Notes under the pieces: generated by a model
The model's database searches: none
The model's input: only the letters and a program-made list of their open reading frames with translations
What the model was told of the DNA's origin: nothing
In this document: positions 1 to 8,226 of the stretch, in pieces
How the letters are laid out: the number at the start of each line of letters is the position of its first letter
Numbering within the stretch: the first letter of the stretch is position 1
Assembly: GCA_034506175.1 (NCBI GenBank)
Contig: JAPDQB010000031.1
Span: forward strand, 1 to 64,000
Origin: a candidate division KSB1 bacterium
GTDB taxonomy: Bacteria > Zhuqueibacterota > Zhuqueibacteria > Zhuqueibacterales > Zhuqueibacteraceae
Length of the DNA stretch: 64,000 bases
Direction: 5' to 3'
Translations under genes and position numbers: made by a program

Positions 1-432
1 TCGGCTGGAGCGTGGCGCTTGCGGCGCCAAGGTCGGCGGGTGGCGGTCAGCGGGTTCAAGTTGGCGGTTGAATTTTAAAGAGAGTGAATAAAGTTTCGGG
101 GCGTGGCTCAGCTCGGCTGGAGCGTGGCGCTTGCGGCGCCAAGGTCGGCGGGTGGCGGTCAGCGGGTTCAAGTTGGCGGTTGAATTTTAAAGAGAGTGAA
201 TAAAGTTTCGGGGCGTGGCTCAGCTCGGCTGGAGCGTGGCGCTTGCGGCGCCAAGGTCGGCGGGTGGCGGTCAGCGGGTTCAAGTTGGCGGTTGAATTTT
301 AAAGAGAGTGAATAAAGTTTCGGGGCGTGGCTCAGTTCGGCTGGAGCGTGGCGCTTGCGGCGCCAAGGTCGGCGGGTGGCGGTCAGCGGGTTCAAGTTGG
401 CGGTTGAATTTTAAAGAGAGTGAATAAAGTTT

Positions 433-448
<16 letters not shown>
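1..448. repeat. Tandem array of tRNA-derived 112-bp units
   Basis: Four direct copies start at 1, 113, 225 and 337 with an exact 112-bp period. The copies are identical except that the last base of units 3 and 4 is T where units 1 and 2 have C. Each unit carries the 5' half of the tRNA-Pro that follows (CGGGGCGTGGCTCAG and the D-arm), a tRNA-like anticodon arm with a 5-bp stem, a T-loop-like GGTTCAAG, and the AT-rich leader that also precedes the real tRNA. No unit has the 3' acceptor strand CGCCCCG, so none can fold as a full tRNA. The array is cut by the window edge and may be longer. Near-perfect identity means recent amplification or an assembly artefact. Confidence 0.9.
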
Positions 449-508
<60 letters not shown>

Positions 509-534
509 ACGAAAATGAAATTTTTCGCGGCGAT

Positions 535-775
535 ATGTTTTTTGTCTACATCTTACGCAGTCAAGTTTCAGGAAAATATTACGTCGGAAGCACACAGGAG
601 GTCATGAATCGACTGCGTGAGCATAATCATGGCGAGACCCCTTCGACCCGGCACGGGATACCGTGGGAAATCCTGCATGTGGAAGAATTTCAAACTCGTA
701 CAGAGGCCGTTAGAAAAGAGAACCAAATTAAAGGACGTGGTATTGCCAGATATTTGAGTTCTTTGGAGAAGCGGC

Positions 776-783
<8 letters not shown>
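535..783 (+). CDS. GIY-YIG family endonuclease
   Basis: This small protein of 82 residues is a single GIY-YIG nuclease domain. It shows the VYIL and YYVGST strands that give the family its name, a following arginine (R27 region) and the EAVRKENQIKG helix typical of the UPF0213-like single-domain nucleases. It starts 27 bases after the tRNA-Pro, and its stop codon TAG lies inside the tRNA-derived fragment that follows. A 37-bp exact direct repeat of the tRNA 3' half flanks the gene. The family includes homing and repair-type nucleases; a role in mobility of this tRNA locus is inference. No strong ribosome binding site is seen. Confidence 0.85.
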
Positions 784-835
<52 letters not shown>

Positions 836-850
836 ACGAAATAAAAATCG

Positions 851-884
851 AAAAGGCCACAGCAAGTGGCCTTTTGCATTTTTG
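851..884 (+). terminator. Rho-independent terminator of the tRNA/GIY-YIG locus
   Basis: A perfect 10-bp stem AAAAGGCCAC/GTGGCCTTTT with the 5-base loop AGCAA is followed by a T-rich stretch. It sits just after the tRNA fragment. Confidence 0.75.
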
Positions 885-1100
885 CGCAGATTTTTTTCTA
901 AATTTTACGCAATAAGGTTTTCAGCAAAGTATTAACTCGAAAGTACGCCGAATCGGCTATGGGAGCAGAATCACGGCTAAAAGTGTTCTATCCGACGAGG
1001 AATTCCCTGGGAAATTGCAGGAAAACTTTTTGCAATAAAAACTTTCCAAAAAAACCTTGCTTTTTGATTTTTAATCCCTTATTTTCCCCGTTGAATTTTT

Positions 1101-2219
1101 ATGGCGACGATAATGCAAATCTGTGCCTCACCGTCGTGGGGCGGCATGGAGATGCATGTGGGATTTTTATCGACTCATCTGGCCAAACGAGGTCACAAGA
1201 TCATTCCCGTTTGCCATCCCGGCTCGCCGCTCGACCGCGACTTGCAAGAACGGGGCTTCACACCCTTACGCTTGCGCCTCAGCGGTTATCTTCATCCGTG
1301 TGCCATTCGCCGGCTCGCGCAATGGTTGGATGAAAAAGAGGTCGATGTCGTTCATTCTCATTATTCACGTGATTTGTGGACACTTGTGCCGGCGTTGCAG
1401 CTTTACCGGCGTGTGCCGCTGATTCTCACCAAACATATTGGCACCCAAAAGCCCAAACGCGATGCCCTGCATCGATGGATTTATCGTCACGTCGATCACA
1501 TTGTAGCGATCTCGGAAGTTATCCGACGCAATATTCTCGCCACCCATCCGATAAACTCCGAGCGCGTCAGCACTGTCCATCATGGCGTCGATCTCAGCCG
1601 TTTCTCAACGAATGAACGCGAGCGCATGGTGACACGGCAGGAATTGCGATTGGCGCCCGAGCATCTCGTTCTCGGCATCATCGGCCGTCTGCAAATCAGC
1701 AAAGGCCATCTCGAATTTCTGGAAATGGCGCGGCGGCTCAGGTTCGATTTGCCGCAGGCGCGTTACATCCTTATCGGCGAAGCCAGCCGAGGTGAAAGCA
1801 GCGAAGCCCGGATGATTCTCGACAAGATCCGTGAATGGCAACTCGAGGAGATCGTGCACCCGCTCGGCTTTCGACGTGATATTCCGCGCCTGCTGGAGGC
1901 GATGGATATTTTCGTGTTCCCCTCACATGCCGAAGCCTTTGGCCTCGTGCTGATCGAGGCCATGGCGATGGCCAAGGCCGTGGTATCGAGCAACTGTGAC
2001 GGCGTTTTGGACATCGTACGCGATGGCGAAACCGGTGCACTGGTTCCGCCGCGCAATGTTGAAGCGTTGAGCGCCGCAGTTTTGGCGCTGGCAAATAATC
2101 CGGTACAGCGGCTTGAAATGGGCCGCCGTGCCCGCGAGCATATTTTGAAATTTTTTGCGCTCGAGCGTATGTTGGAAGCGCTGGAGTCCATCTATAAAAG
2201 AGTTTCATCATCAACCTGA
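1101..2219 (+). CDS. Glycosyltransferase family 4 (GT-B fold)
   Basis: A protein of 372 residues, a usual length for GT4 enzymes, which move a sugar from an activated donor onto a lipid or glycan acceptor on the cytoplasmic side of the membrane. The N-terminal Rossmann domain carries the GGMEMH motif near residue 15. The C-terminal donor-binding domain begins near residue 190 (LGIIGRLQISKGH) and contains the E-x7-E motif in HAEAFGLVLIEAMAMAK near residue 276, as expected for retaining GT4 enzymes. The acceptor cannot be told. An alternative start lies at 1113. It is followed three bases later by the ORF of the acidic protein, so co-transcription is likely. Confidence 0.88.
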   Translation: MATIMQICASPSWGGMEMHVGFLSTHLAKRGHKIIPVCHPGSPLDRDLQERGFTPLRLRLSGYLHPCAIRRLAQWLDEKEVDVVHSHYSRDLWTLVPALQLYRRVPLILTKHIGTQKPKRDALHRWIYRHVDHIVAISEVIRRNILATHPINSERVSTVHHGVDLSRFSTNERERMVTRQELRLAPEHLVLGIIGRLQISKGHLEFLEMARRLRFDLPQARYILIGEASRGESSEARMILDKIREWQLEEIVHPLGFRRDIPRLLEAMDIFVFPSHAEAFGLVLIEAMAMAKAVVSSNCDGVLDIVRDGETGALVPPRNVEALSAAVLALANNPVQRLEMGRRAREHILKFFALERMLEALESIYKRVSSST

Positions 2220-2240
2220 ATTATGCAAGGAGAAGACATC

Positions 2241-2669
2241 ATGCAACCGAAGTTTTTGACAACAGACACACAATCGGATCGCCGTTACACAGGAAAAGTA
2301 ATCGATCTGATGATGCTCGCGGCCGGTCCGTCATTTTCCCGCCAGGAAAAAACGGATCGCGCGCCCATCCCCACGCTCGGTCCTCCTCCCCCTGATGACC
2401 GGCCGCCGGAGTCCGACGAGGAGGAAGAATGGAGCGATGAGGGAGGAGAAGAAAGCGACATTGATGACGAAGACCTGACCGATATTGAAGAGTGGGACGA
2501 AGACGATGAAGATTGGGACGACGAAGAAGACGATGACGAAGAGTGGGATGAGGAGGAAGAAGAAGAATGGGAGGACGAGGAAGAAGACGACGACGAAGAA
2601 GAGTGGGAAGAAGAAAACTGGGAGGAAGACGAAGAGAAAACCGACTGGGACGATCGCGATTGGAATTGA
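2241..2669 (+). CDS. Acidic low-complexity protein
   Basis: A protein of 142 residues with no recognised family. The first 60 residues are ordinary and proline-rich near PTLGPPPPDDRP. The remainder is an almost pure Asp/Glu tract with a tryptophan every five to ten residues (EEW, DEDW, EEEW). The start at 2241 is preferred over an in-frame ATG at 2223 because an AGGAG sequence lies 8 bases before 2241. Such tracts are usually disordered and bind cations or basic proteins. The next gene encodes a small basic protein, which makes a charge-paired complex conceivable, but that is only inference. Confidence 0.6.
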   Translation: MQPKFLTTDTQSDRRYTGKVIDLMMLAAGPSFSRQEKTDRAPIPTLGPPPPDDRPPESDEEEEWSDEGGEESDIDDEDLTDIEEWDEDDEDWDDEEDDDEEWDEEEEEEWEDEEEDDDEEEWEEENWEEDEEKTDWDDRDWN

Positions 2670-2671
2670 AA

Positions 2672-2815
2672 ATGCGCGGAGCCTCTAACCGACAAAAAGA
2701 TGTGGCCGGCATGTTGCGCCGGCGGCAAAAACAGAGTCGCCCAGCGCCGCCTCTTCCTGCAAAACCGTCTGGCAAAACCGGCAAGTCGCCTATTTCGAAA
2801 AATAAAAAATCGTAG
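2672..2815 (+). CDS. Small basic protein between acidic protein and BCCP
   Basis: An ORF of 47 residues starting two bases after the stop of the acidic gene and ending three bases before the start of the biotin carrier gene. It is rich in Lys/Arg with an RRRQKQSR patch and a Pro/Ala/Ser/Lys tail. The tight packing on both sides supports translation as part of one transcript. No family is recognised. Its place before a biotin carrier recalls the small accessory subunits of acyl-CoA carboxylases, but there is no sequence evidence for that. Confidence 0.5.
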   Translation: MRGASNRQKDVAGMLRRRQKQSRPAPPLPAKPSGKTGKSPISKNKKS

Positions 2816-2818
2816 ACG

Positions 2819-3325
2819 ATGCGCTATCTCGTCCGGATCGGAGGACGTCAATTCACAATCAGCGAAATCGACCGCAACCAAGGCCGGGCCCGGATCGACG
2901 ACCAATTGGTGGCGTTTGATTTCCAACACGTGCGCGGCTCACTCTACTCGCTGATCATCAACGGCAAGGTTTTTTCGGCGTATTTGGAAAGCGACGGCAG
3001 CATCGAGGAAATTGCCCAAGGCCCGAATCTTTTTCGCGCCGAAGTCGAAGATGAGCGTGCCGCCATTTTGAAGCAACTCACACACAGCGAGACGGACGCC
3101 GGCGGGACGTTTGCTCTCAAAGCGCCGATGCCCGGCTTGGTGCTTCGGCTGCCCGTGCAAAAAGGCGACGCCGTGCAAAAGGGCCAAAGCCTCGTCGTCA
3201 TTGAAGCCATGAAAATGGAGAATGACATCAAGTCGCCGGCCGATGGCGTTGTCGCGGCGATTCACGTCAACGAGCGCCAGCCCGTTGAAAAAAACACCAA
3301 GCTGATCACGCTGACCACGAAATGA
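2819..3325 (+). CDS. Biotin carboxyl carrier protein of an acyl-CoA carboxylase type enzyme
   Basis: A protein of 168 residues. The C-terminal 75 residues form a biotinyl domain: APMPGLV at the start, the biotinylation motif EAMKMEN with the target Lys at residue 132, and a closing VEKNTKLI strand. The N-terminal half resembles the barrel-like region found in carrier subunits of propionyl-CoA carboxylase and oxaloacetate decarboxylase. It would carry carboxybiotin between a biotin carboxylase and a carboxyltransferase. Neither partner is encoded in the window, so they must lie elsewhere. A period-7 AT-rich word array lies between this gene and the next. Confidence 0.88.
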   Translation: MRYLVRIGGRQFTISEIDRNQGRARIDDQLVAFDFQHVRGSLYSLIINGKVFSAYLESDGSIEEIAQGPNLFRAEVEDERAAILKQLTHSETDAGGTFALKAPMPGLVLRLPVQKGDAVQKGQSLVVIEAMKMENDIKSPADGVVAAIHVNERQPVEKNTKLITLTTK

Positions 3326-3343
3326 AGTAGCGCAGCCTTTGAA

Positions 3344-3385
3344 AATTTTAAATTTTCAATTGAAAATTTAAAATTCCCAATTATG
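3344..3385. repeat. AATTNNN heptamer word array with a 32-bp perfect palindrome
   Basis: Six consecutive 7-base units all begin with AATT: AATTTTA, AATTTTC, AATTGAA, AATTTAA, AATTCCC, AATTATG. Positions 3344-3375 are also a perfect 32-bp palindrome. The last unit supplies the ATG start of the racemase ORF. The same word builds the array at 12453-12487. Confidence 0.85.
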
Positions 3386-4123
3386 ACTTCAACCAACCTC
3401 GGACTTCGGACCTCGGACTTTAAAACCATTGGCATTCTCGGCGGCATGGGACCGGAGGCTACCGCGCGCTTATTCGAGCGCATTATTGCTCTGACGCCAG
3501 CCACGCGCGATCAGGATCACCTGCCAGTGCAGATTTGCAATCTCCCCCAAATCCCCGACCGCACCGCCGCGATTCAAGGCCGCGGCGAGTCGCCGGTGCC
3601 GCTGGCCTGCCAGGGTTTGCAAAGGCTCGCCGCCAGCGGCGCGGATTTCATCGCCATTCCCTGTAATAGCATTCATCACTTTTTCACCGAGTTGCAAGCC
3701 TCGGTGAAAATTCCCATTTTGCATCTGATCAATGAAGTTCTTCGCGCCGTCTTGCAGCGCTGGCCGCAGGCGCAGCGGTTCGGCTTGCTGGCGACCGATG
3801 GCATCATTCAAAGCGGCATTTATCAGAAATTTTTTTCGGCGAGGCAGTGTGAAATTATTGCGCCAGATGCCGGCCGCCAAAAAGAAGTGATGACCGCCAT
3901 CTACGCCATCAAAGCCGGTCAAAAAAATTTTCGCGATGCCCTCGCCGCCGGCCGCGATCTCCTCGAACGCCGCGCCCAGGGCATCATTCTCGGCTGCACT
4001 GAGCTTGGCCTGGTGGAAAATTATCTCGCCAAGGATTTGCCGGTGATCGACTCGATTGAAGTTTTGGCGCAGGCGTGTGTGGATATGGCGAGAGGGGTGA
4101 GGGAGATGCCAAAACTTTTGTAG
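3383..4123 (+). CDS. Aspartate/glutamate racemase family protein
   Basis: A protein of 246 residues of the cofactor-independent racemase family, which uses two cysteines as acid/base pair. The first Cys is in the PCNSIH motif near residue 93 and the second in LGCTEL near residue 206. The N-terminal GILGGMGPEAT motif is typical of the aspartate racemase branch (EcL-DER/YgeA-like). The first dozen residues before that strand are encoded by an AATTNNN word array and a TCGGACY word array, so the N-terminus appears to have been made from repeats. No other start codon lies close to the conserved strand. Substrate choice between Asp and Glu cannot be settled by eye. Confidence 0.85.
   Translation: MTSTNLGLRTSDFKTIGILGGMGPEATARLFERIIALTPATRDQDHLPVQICNLPQIPDRTAAIQGRGESPVPLACQGLQRLAASGADFIAIPCNSIHHFFTELQASVKIPILHLINEVLRAVLQRWPQAQRFGLLATDGIIQSGIYQKFFSARQCEIIAPDAGRQKEVMTAIYAIKAGQKNFRDALAAGRDLLERRAQGIILGCTELGLVENYLAKDLPVIDSIEVLAQACVDMARGVREMPKLL
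3399..3419. repeat. TCGGACY heptamer word array inside the racemase 5' end
   Basis: Three 7-base units, TCGGACT, TCGGACC and TCGGACT, lie in frame within the first codons of the racemase ORF, 13 bases after the AATTNNN array. Confidence 0.7.
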
Positions 4124-4185
4124 TTGTGCCTTCAGGCTCTGATGCACAACACGAGACATTGCGTCTGAAGGCGCCACGACAAAAG
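4115..4185. terminator. Inverted repeat between convergent genes
   Basis: CTTTTGT...GCCTTCAG (4115-4135) pairs with CTGAAGGC...ACAAAAG (4165-4185). The repeat spans the racemase stop codon and ends ten bases before the stop of the convergent esterase fusion. It probably ends transcription from both sides, though the stem is imperfect. Confidence 0.5.
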
Positions 4186-4195
4186 AGTTCTCATT

Positions 4196-6556
4196 CTACT
4201 TTCCAAACATGAACAACAACGGCCGCCAAACTCTTTTCGCCCACGCGGCTTCGTTATGCGACGCGCCTTCGTCATAAAAATATTCCAAATCAACGCCCGG
4301 CTTGTAACCCTTCGCCTGCAACAACGCCACCATTTCATCATAACCCGGTTTGAGACGCGCTTCCAAGCCCTCACTGCCGTCATCAAGATAAACCCGAATC
4401 GGTTTTTTCGGGCCGGAATAATCCCGCACTTCTTTGAGAATCTTGTTGTCATCCCACAAAAAGGCGCTGGAAAGGCAACCGGCTTTCGAGAAAATTTCGG
4501 GATGCCACCAGACAAACAAGAATGAAATCAATCCGCCCATCGATGAACCCATCACCGCCGTATTTTTCGCGTCGGGTTTGGTGCGAAAGGCCTGGTCAAT
4601 CATCGGTTTCAGCTCGTTGGCGACAAAATCAACATAGCCGCGCCCCAATTCGGAGTCGGAATACTCCGGCGCGCGGTCGGGTGAATTATAAATTCCCACC
4701 ACGATGATTTCCTCCATTTTCTGCGCGCGAATCAGGCTGTCGGCGACTTCGTCGATCCGCCAATCATACCCGCCAAAAGAAGTGCGCGGATCGATGATAT
4801 TTTGGCCGTCGTGCATGTACAGAACCGGATAACGCTTTTGCCGGTTTTTCTCGTAAGAGGGCGGCAGCCAGACGATCACGTCACGAGGATGTCTGAGCTT
4901 TGCGCTCTTGACGGCGCGATAATATTTCACCGTTCCAACAATGCCGCTTCTGGTCGGAGGAGCCGTGCTCATTTGATCGCGCCAAGTTAACGGCCGCAGC
5001 GTAATCGTCGTGTCAACTCGAACGGTAAGGGTGATATTGGACGGAATGACGCCGGCCTGGTAAATCGCCTCAGCGTTCCAAGAGCCGCGTGTGATTTTAA
5101 ATTCCACGCTCGTGCCTTTTGGAATTTTTTGCACGAAGCGCCACAGCGAATCATTTTGCTTTTTCATCTCGATTTTGCCGGGATCCCAGTTGCCGAGGCT
5201 CGGCTGATTGCCGGCAATAAAGACGCGCGCGCCGGCCGGCGTTGAGGCCGGGGTGATGACGTTGACATTGACCCGCGCCTCTTTTCGCGGTTCAAAATAG
5301 TTGATCTTGAACTTCTTCAAATTCGGCGCATATTTTCTCGGCCGCGTTTTTTCATACTCATAAACCACGCGGCCAAGATTGGCCAAAAACGGCAGGCCGA
5401 TCGTTTCATATTCGTATTTGCCGTCGTTAAAAATCTGATCTTCGTTGACATAAATGACGGCGCTGAGCAAAAATTCGATGTTGTTTTCGAAATCCACGAT
5501 GTAGGCGTTGTCGGTCAAATAACCATAAGCTTGGCCGACTTTGTTGAAAATGCGGATATTCGAGGGAATGGGTTTCCTCGAATCGCCGAACATGAAAAAT
5601 TTGACGTAGCTTTCGTAATATTCCGTCGTGTCATATTCGGGATAGGCGCATTCAGACGGCAGCATCGACATATATTTGTGCAAAAACCGTTCATCATCTT
5701 CAGTGAGAAGAAATCTTTGTTGCGGCTTGACCGCCTCCGGAAACATCACGGCTTTGAGCAGACCTTGCAGATTCGCCAGCGAGATATAATTATTCCGCGA
5801 GAAATCCTTCGGCGCTGCGATCAATGAGTCATTTTGGATAAAGCCCTGGCCGCGGCGCGTGGTTTTGAGTTTATTCGGAAAAACGAGCGGATTGAAGCGG
5901 GGCGGTTGTTGATAAATAATTTTATCGCCGTCGTAAAAAGTGAACGGGTTGGTGTGACGATTCTCCTCGGCGGAAAGCGCGATGGCGAGACGATGAACGA
6001 GTTTGAGATTTTTGAAACCCTTTTTCCACAAGGCTTCATTCAGCTCGCGCTGGCCGATAAATTCATAGAGCCGGTTGAAGGCGTCGTTATCACTAACCAG
6101 GAAAATTTTTTTGATGTAATGGGCGATGGACGGCAGGTTGTTTTCGGCGCTGGAATCATGCGTGACGGCGCTTTGCCCGCTGTACGCGCTGTCGATGCGC
6201 AACGCCGTATATTTATTCAGCCCGGGAATGCCGAGTTGATTCAGCTTTTCCAGCGCCAGAATCGCCGCGGGCAGCTTCACCGTGCTGGCCGGATAAAAAT
6301 ATTCTTTGTCGTTCACGCGATAAGAAAAGGAGCGAAACGCGGGTTTGTTATTTTGATCGCGGTCAATCTGGGTGTATAAAATCTGCACTTCGTATTTTTC
6401 AACGTGCTTCAGGATTTCACCGAATAAATCCGGCCGCGAACGCAAGAGTTGTTCGACTAATTTGGAATTGTTCTTGAGCGCAGGGTTTTGCGCGATGACC
6501 GGGCTGCAAAAGATTGAAAATAAGACGATGAGAATCAAATGAAAACGTTTGAACAT
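4196..6556 (-). CDS. Secreted beta-lactamase-like / CBM20 / esterase fusion
   Basis: A protein of 786 residues with a signal peptide ending near IAQ (residue 23). Domain 1 (about 30-400) resembles class A serine beta-lactamases: S91-x-x-K94 in YPASTVK, S155-D-N in VSDNDAF and K339-V-G as the third box. Domain 2 (about 428-520) reads as a CBM20 starch-binding module (VFIAGNQPSLGNWDP). Domain 3 (about 535-786) is an alpha/beta hydrolase of the enterochelin esterase/esterase D type with nucleophile S672 in GSSMGG and a likely His in GASHNEA. Each domain is familiar alone; the three-way fusion is unusual. The first domain may be a penicillin-interacting or beta-lactamase2-type hydrolase rather than a resistance enzyme. 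It stands alone on the minus strand. Confidence 0.8.
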   Translation of the reverse strand: MFKRFHLILIVLFSIFCSPVIAQNPALKNNSKLVEQLLRSRPDLFGEILKHVEKYEVQILYTQIDRDQNNKPAFRSFSYRVNDKEYFYPASTVKLPAAILALEKLNQLGIPGLNKYTALRIDSAYSGQSAVTHDSSAENNLPSIAHYIKKIFLVSDNDAFNRLYEFIGQRELNEALWKKGFKNLKLVHRLAIALSAEENRHTNPFTFYDGDKIIYQQPPRFNPLVFPNKLKTTRRGQGFIQNDSLIAAPKDFSRNNYISLANLQGLLKAVMFPEAVKPQQRFLLTEDDERFLHKYMSMLPSECAYPEYDTTEYYESYVKFFMFGDSRKPIPSNIRIFNKVGQAYGYLTDNAYIVDFENNIEFLLSAVIYVNEDQIFNDGKYEYETIGLPFLANLGRVVYEYEKTRPRKYAPNLKKFKINYFEPRKEARVNVNVITPASTPAGARVFIAGNQPSLGNWDPGKIEMKKQNDSLWRFVQKIPKGTSVEFKITRGSWNAEAIYQAGVIPSNITLTVRVDTTITLRPLTWRDQMSTAPPTRSGIVGTVKYYRAVKSAKLRHPRDVIVWLPPSYEKNRQKRYPVLYMHDGQNIIDPRTSFGGYDWRIDEVADSLIRAQKMEEIIVVGIYNSPDRAPEYSDSELGRGYVDFVANELKPMIDQAFRTKPDAKNTAVMGSSMGGLISFLFVWWHPEIFSKAGCLSSAFLWDDNKILKEVRDYSGPKKPIRVYLDDGSEGLEARLKPGYDEMVALLQAKGYKPGVDLEYFYDEGASHNEAAWAKRVWRPLLFMFGK

Positions 6557-6868
6557 GGAAGCCGCATCCCTTCTAAATGAGGTTGATAATCCGTAAAAAT
6601 ATTTTATCCGGCTATAAGCGTCCGTTTGCTAAAAACATGTTGCTCGATATCTTGCATTTTCAGTTTTCATATTACAGAAGAAAAAGCAAAGAAGCAAGCA
6701 CAGGGTAAGGCCTCACGTACCCAACGCGGACAAGCCGCAACCCAAAAGATTTACTCGCTCACAGCAATGGAACTCTCACCGAAGCGATTTTTTTGTGAGA
6801 GTTCCTGTTCTGTGAGCCAAAAGTCTTTGCTTTTTTGCACACATTTTACTTGTTGGAGACTAACCATA
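6557..6868. other. Non-coding spacer with no recognised gene
   Basis: About 310 bases upstream of the esterase fusion. The open frame on the plus strand has poor composition and no ribosome binding site. A short inverted repeat (GGAACTCTCAC near 6770 and GTGAGAGTTCC near 6795) flanks GAAGCG and could be a local hairpin. No gene is supported. Confidence 0.5.
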
Positions 6869-6998
6869 TCCCATAAGTTTTTCACAGGACACATTTATAA
6901 AAAAAGTTTCATTCTCGAGCCTAAATTTCTGGACAAGAAGAGTACGCTCAAGAATAAAACTTTTTTATAGAAATGTGTCCAGTAAAATATTTATGGGA
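6869..6998. mobile_element. 130-bp palindromic MITE-like element
   Basis: The two ends are imperfect inverted repeats of about 52 bases. Both arms begin with TCCCATAA, continue after 10 variable bases with GGACACATTT, then an A-rich run, AAAGTTT, and a T-rich segment ending in GAGC. Only about 25 bases lie between the arms. There is no ORF of note. The size and structure fit a non-autonomous transposon relic. No target site duplication could be confirmed by eye. Confidence 0.7.
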
Positions 6999-7043
6999 CA
7001 CGATCAGTTCAAGGGAGGCATGACTTGATGACGCAAAAACAGC

Positions 7044-7072
7044 TTGACTTTTGCACAGATAATCTTTATTTT
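7044..7072 (+). promoter_or_regulatory. Sigma-70-like promoter of the initiator tRNA
   Basis: TTGACT at 7044-7049 and TATTTT at 7067-7072 are 17 bases apart. The tRNA starts 18 bases after the -10 box. Confidence 0.65.
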
Positions 7073-7090
7073 ATAAACTGTATATGACAT

Positions 7091-7164
<74 letters not shown>

Positions 7165-7199
7165 CAATCATTTCATTTCTCCATGATTTTGTGCAGCAA

Positions 7200-7226
7200 G
7201 GGAATCCAAACGATTCCCTTTTTTAT
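7200..7226 (+). terminator. Rho-independent terminator after tRNA-fMet
   Basis: Stem GGGAATC/GATTCCC with a 5-base loop, followed by TTTTTTATTTT. Confidence 0.8.
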
Positions 7227-7351
7227 TTTGGGCTGTGACGAATGGGGATATGGATGTACAAAAAATGACACCAAAATGGCGCAAAGAATTTCCTTCAGTT
7301 TTAAACCCATCAAGATAGCTCTCGCTTCATTTCAGTTCATTCGAATTAACG

Positions 7352-8050
7352 ATGCTCGATGTTATTCCATCGGCACAAGAGATTCGCGACAAGATCGCGG
7401 CGATGGCGAAGTATAAAAAATGGCGGCCGATTATGGTTTTAGCCATTGATGGGGCGCATGTGCCGGCTCGTCCGGAAGAGGCCAAAGGCACTCGTCCAGG
7501 CCGCAAGAAGCAACGCGCCCGCCGTGCACTTTGGAAGGGCCAGTGGCAGCAAGCCAAAGGCTTTCGCTTATACAAAGAACTCTCTCCCACCGCCGTTGAA
7601 GTGCTGGATTTTTATCACTGCAGTAAACACAGCAACCAAGTTGCCACTGAGCAACACCCGAACGACCCGGAGATGCAACAGCATGGGGCTGAATCCACCA
7701 TTGCGCGTCTGTTGATGAATGAGGGGCAAAGTGTCATTTGGGGACTTCAACACCTGACGCCATACGCCGAGCAGGCGGCATCGGAGATTGCCAAATTGAT
7801 CGACTATCTTAAAAAACACCTTGACCGCATGGACTATCAATTCTTTCGCAAAGGTGGATATCCGATTGGCAGCGGCGGTATTGAATCGTCCAACAAATTC
7901 ATCGATCATGTTAGACTTAAACGCTCAGGGGCATGGTGGCATGTTGCAAATGCCAAGGATGTCCTGGCGCTACGTTGTGCGAAGTATAACGGCACTTTCG
8001 ACCAACTGGTTCAAAAGAAAACTTCAAAGCCGTCTGTAAAAAACACGTAA
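7352..8050 (+). pseudogene. 5'-truncated ISKra4-type transposase
   Basis: The 232-residue ORF matches the C-terminal half of ISKra4 family transposases: AIDGAHVPARPEEA carries the first catalytic Asp, LDFYHCSKH the second region, and YPIGSGGIESSNKF the Glu region, followed by VRLKRSGAWWHVANA and ALRCAKYNG. Family members are about twice this length, so the N-terminal DNA-binding half is missing. Bases 7227-7351 contain only a degraded trace of it. No terminal repeats were found, so the element is probably dead. Confidence 0.8.
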
Positions 8051-8226
8051 TGCTCCCAGCGGCCTCAGTTTTCAGCTTGTCTGAAAATCTGGCGTCGGGG
8101 GATTATATTTCATTCCGAATAAAGATTTTCAAAACCATGCTGAACGCTCGTTTTAAAAACAAGTCTTTTTTTCACTGCGTAATCTAATGCCCCTCTAACT
8201 GATAAAAAATGGAAAGGAGACAAAGT

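Noticed and set aside
2285-2929. Poly-serine protein of 214 residues on the minus strand
   Set aside because: It is the antisense reading of the GAA/GAC-rich acidic gene and crosses into the antisense of the BCCP gene.
6626-6970. Protein of 114 residues in the spacer before tRNA-fMet
   Set aside because: No start signal, odd composition, and its end lies in the palindromic element.
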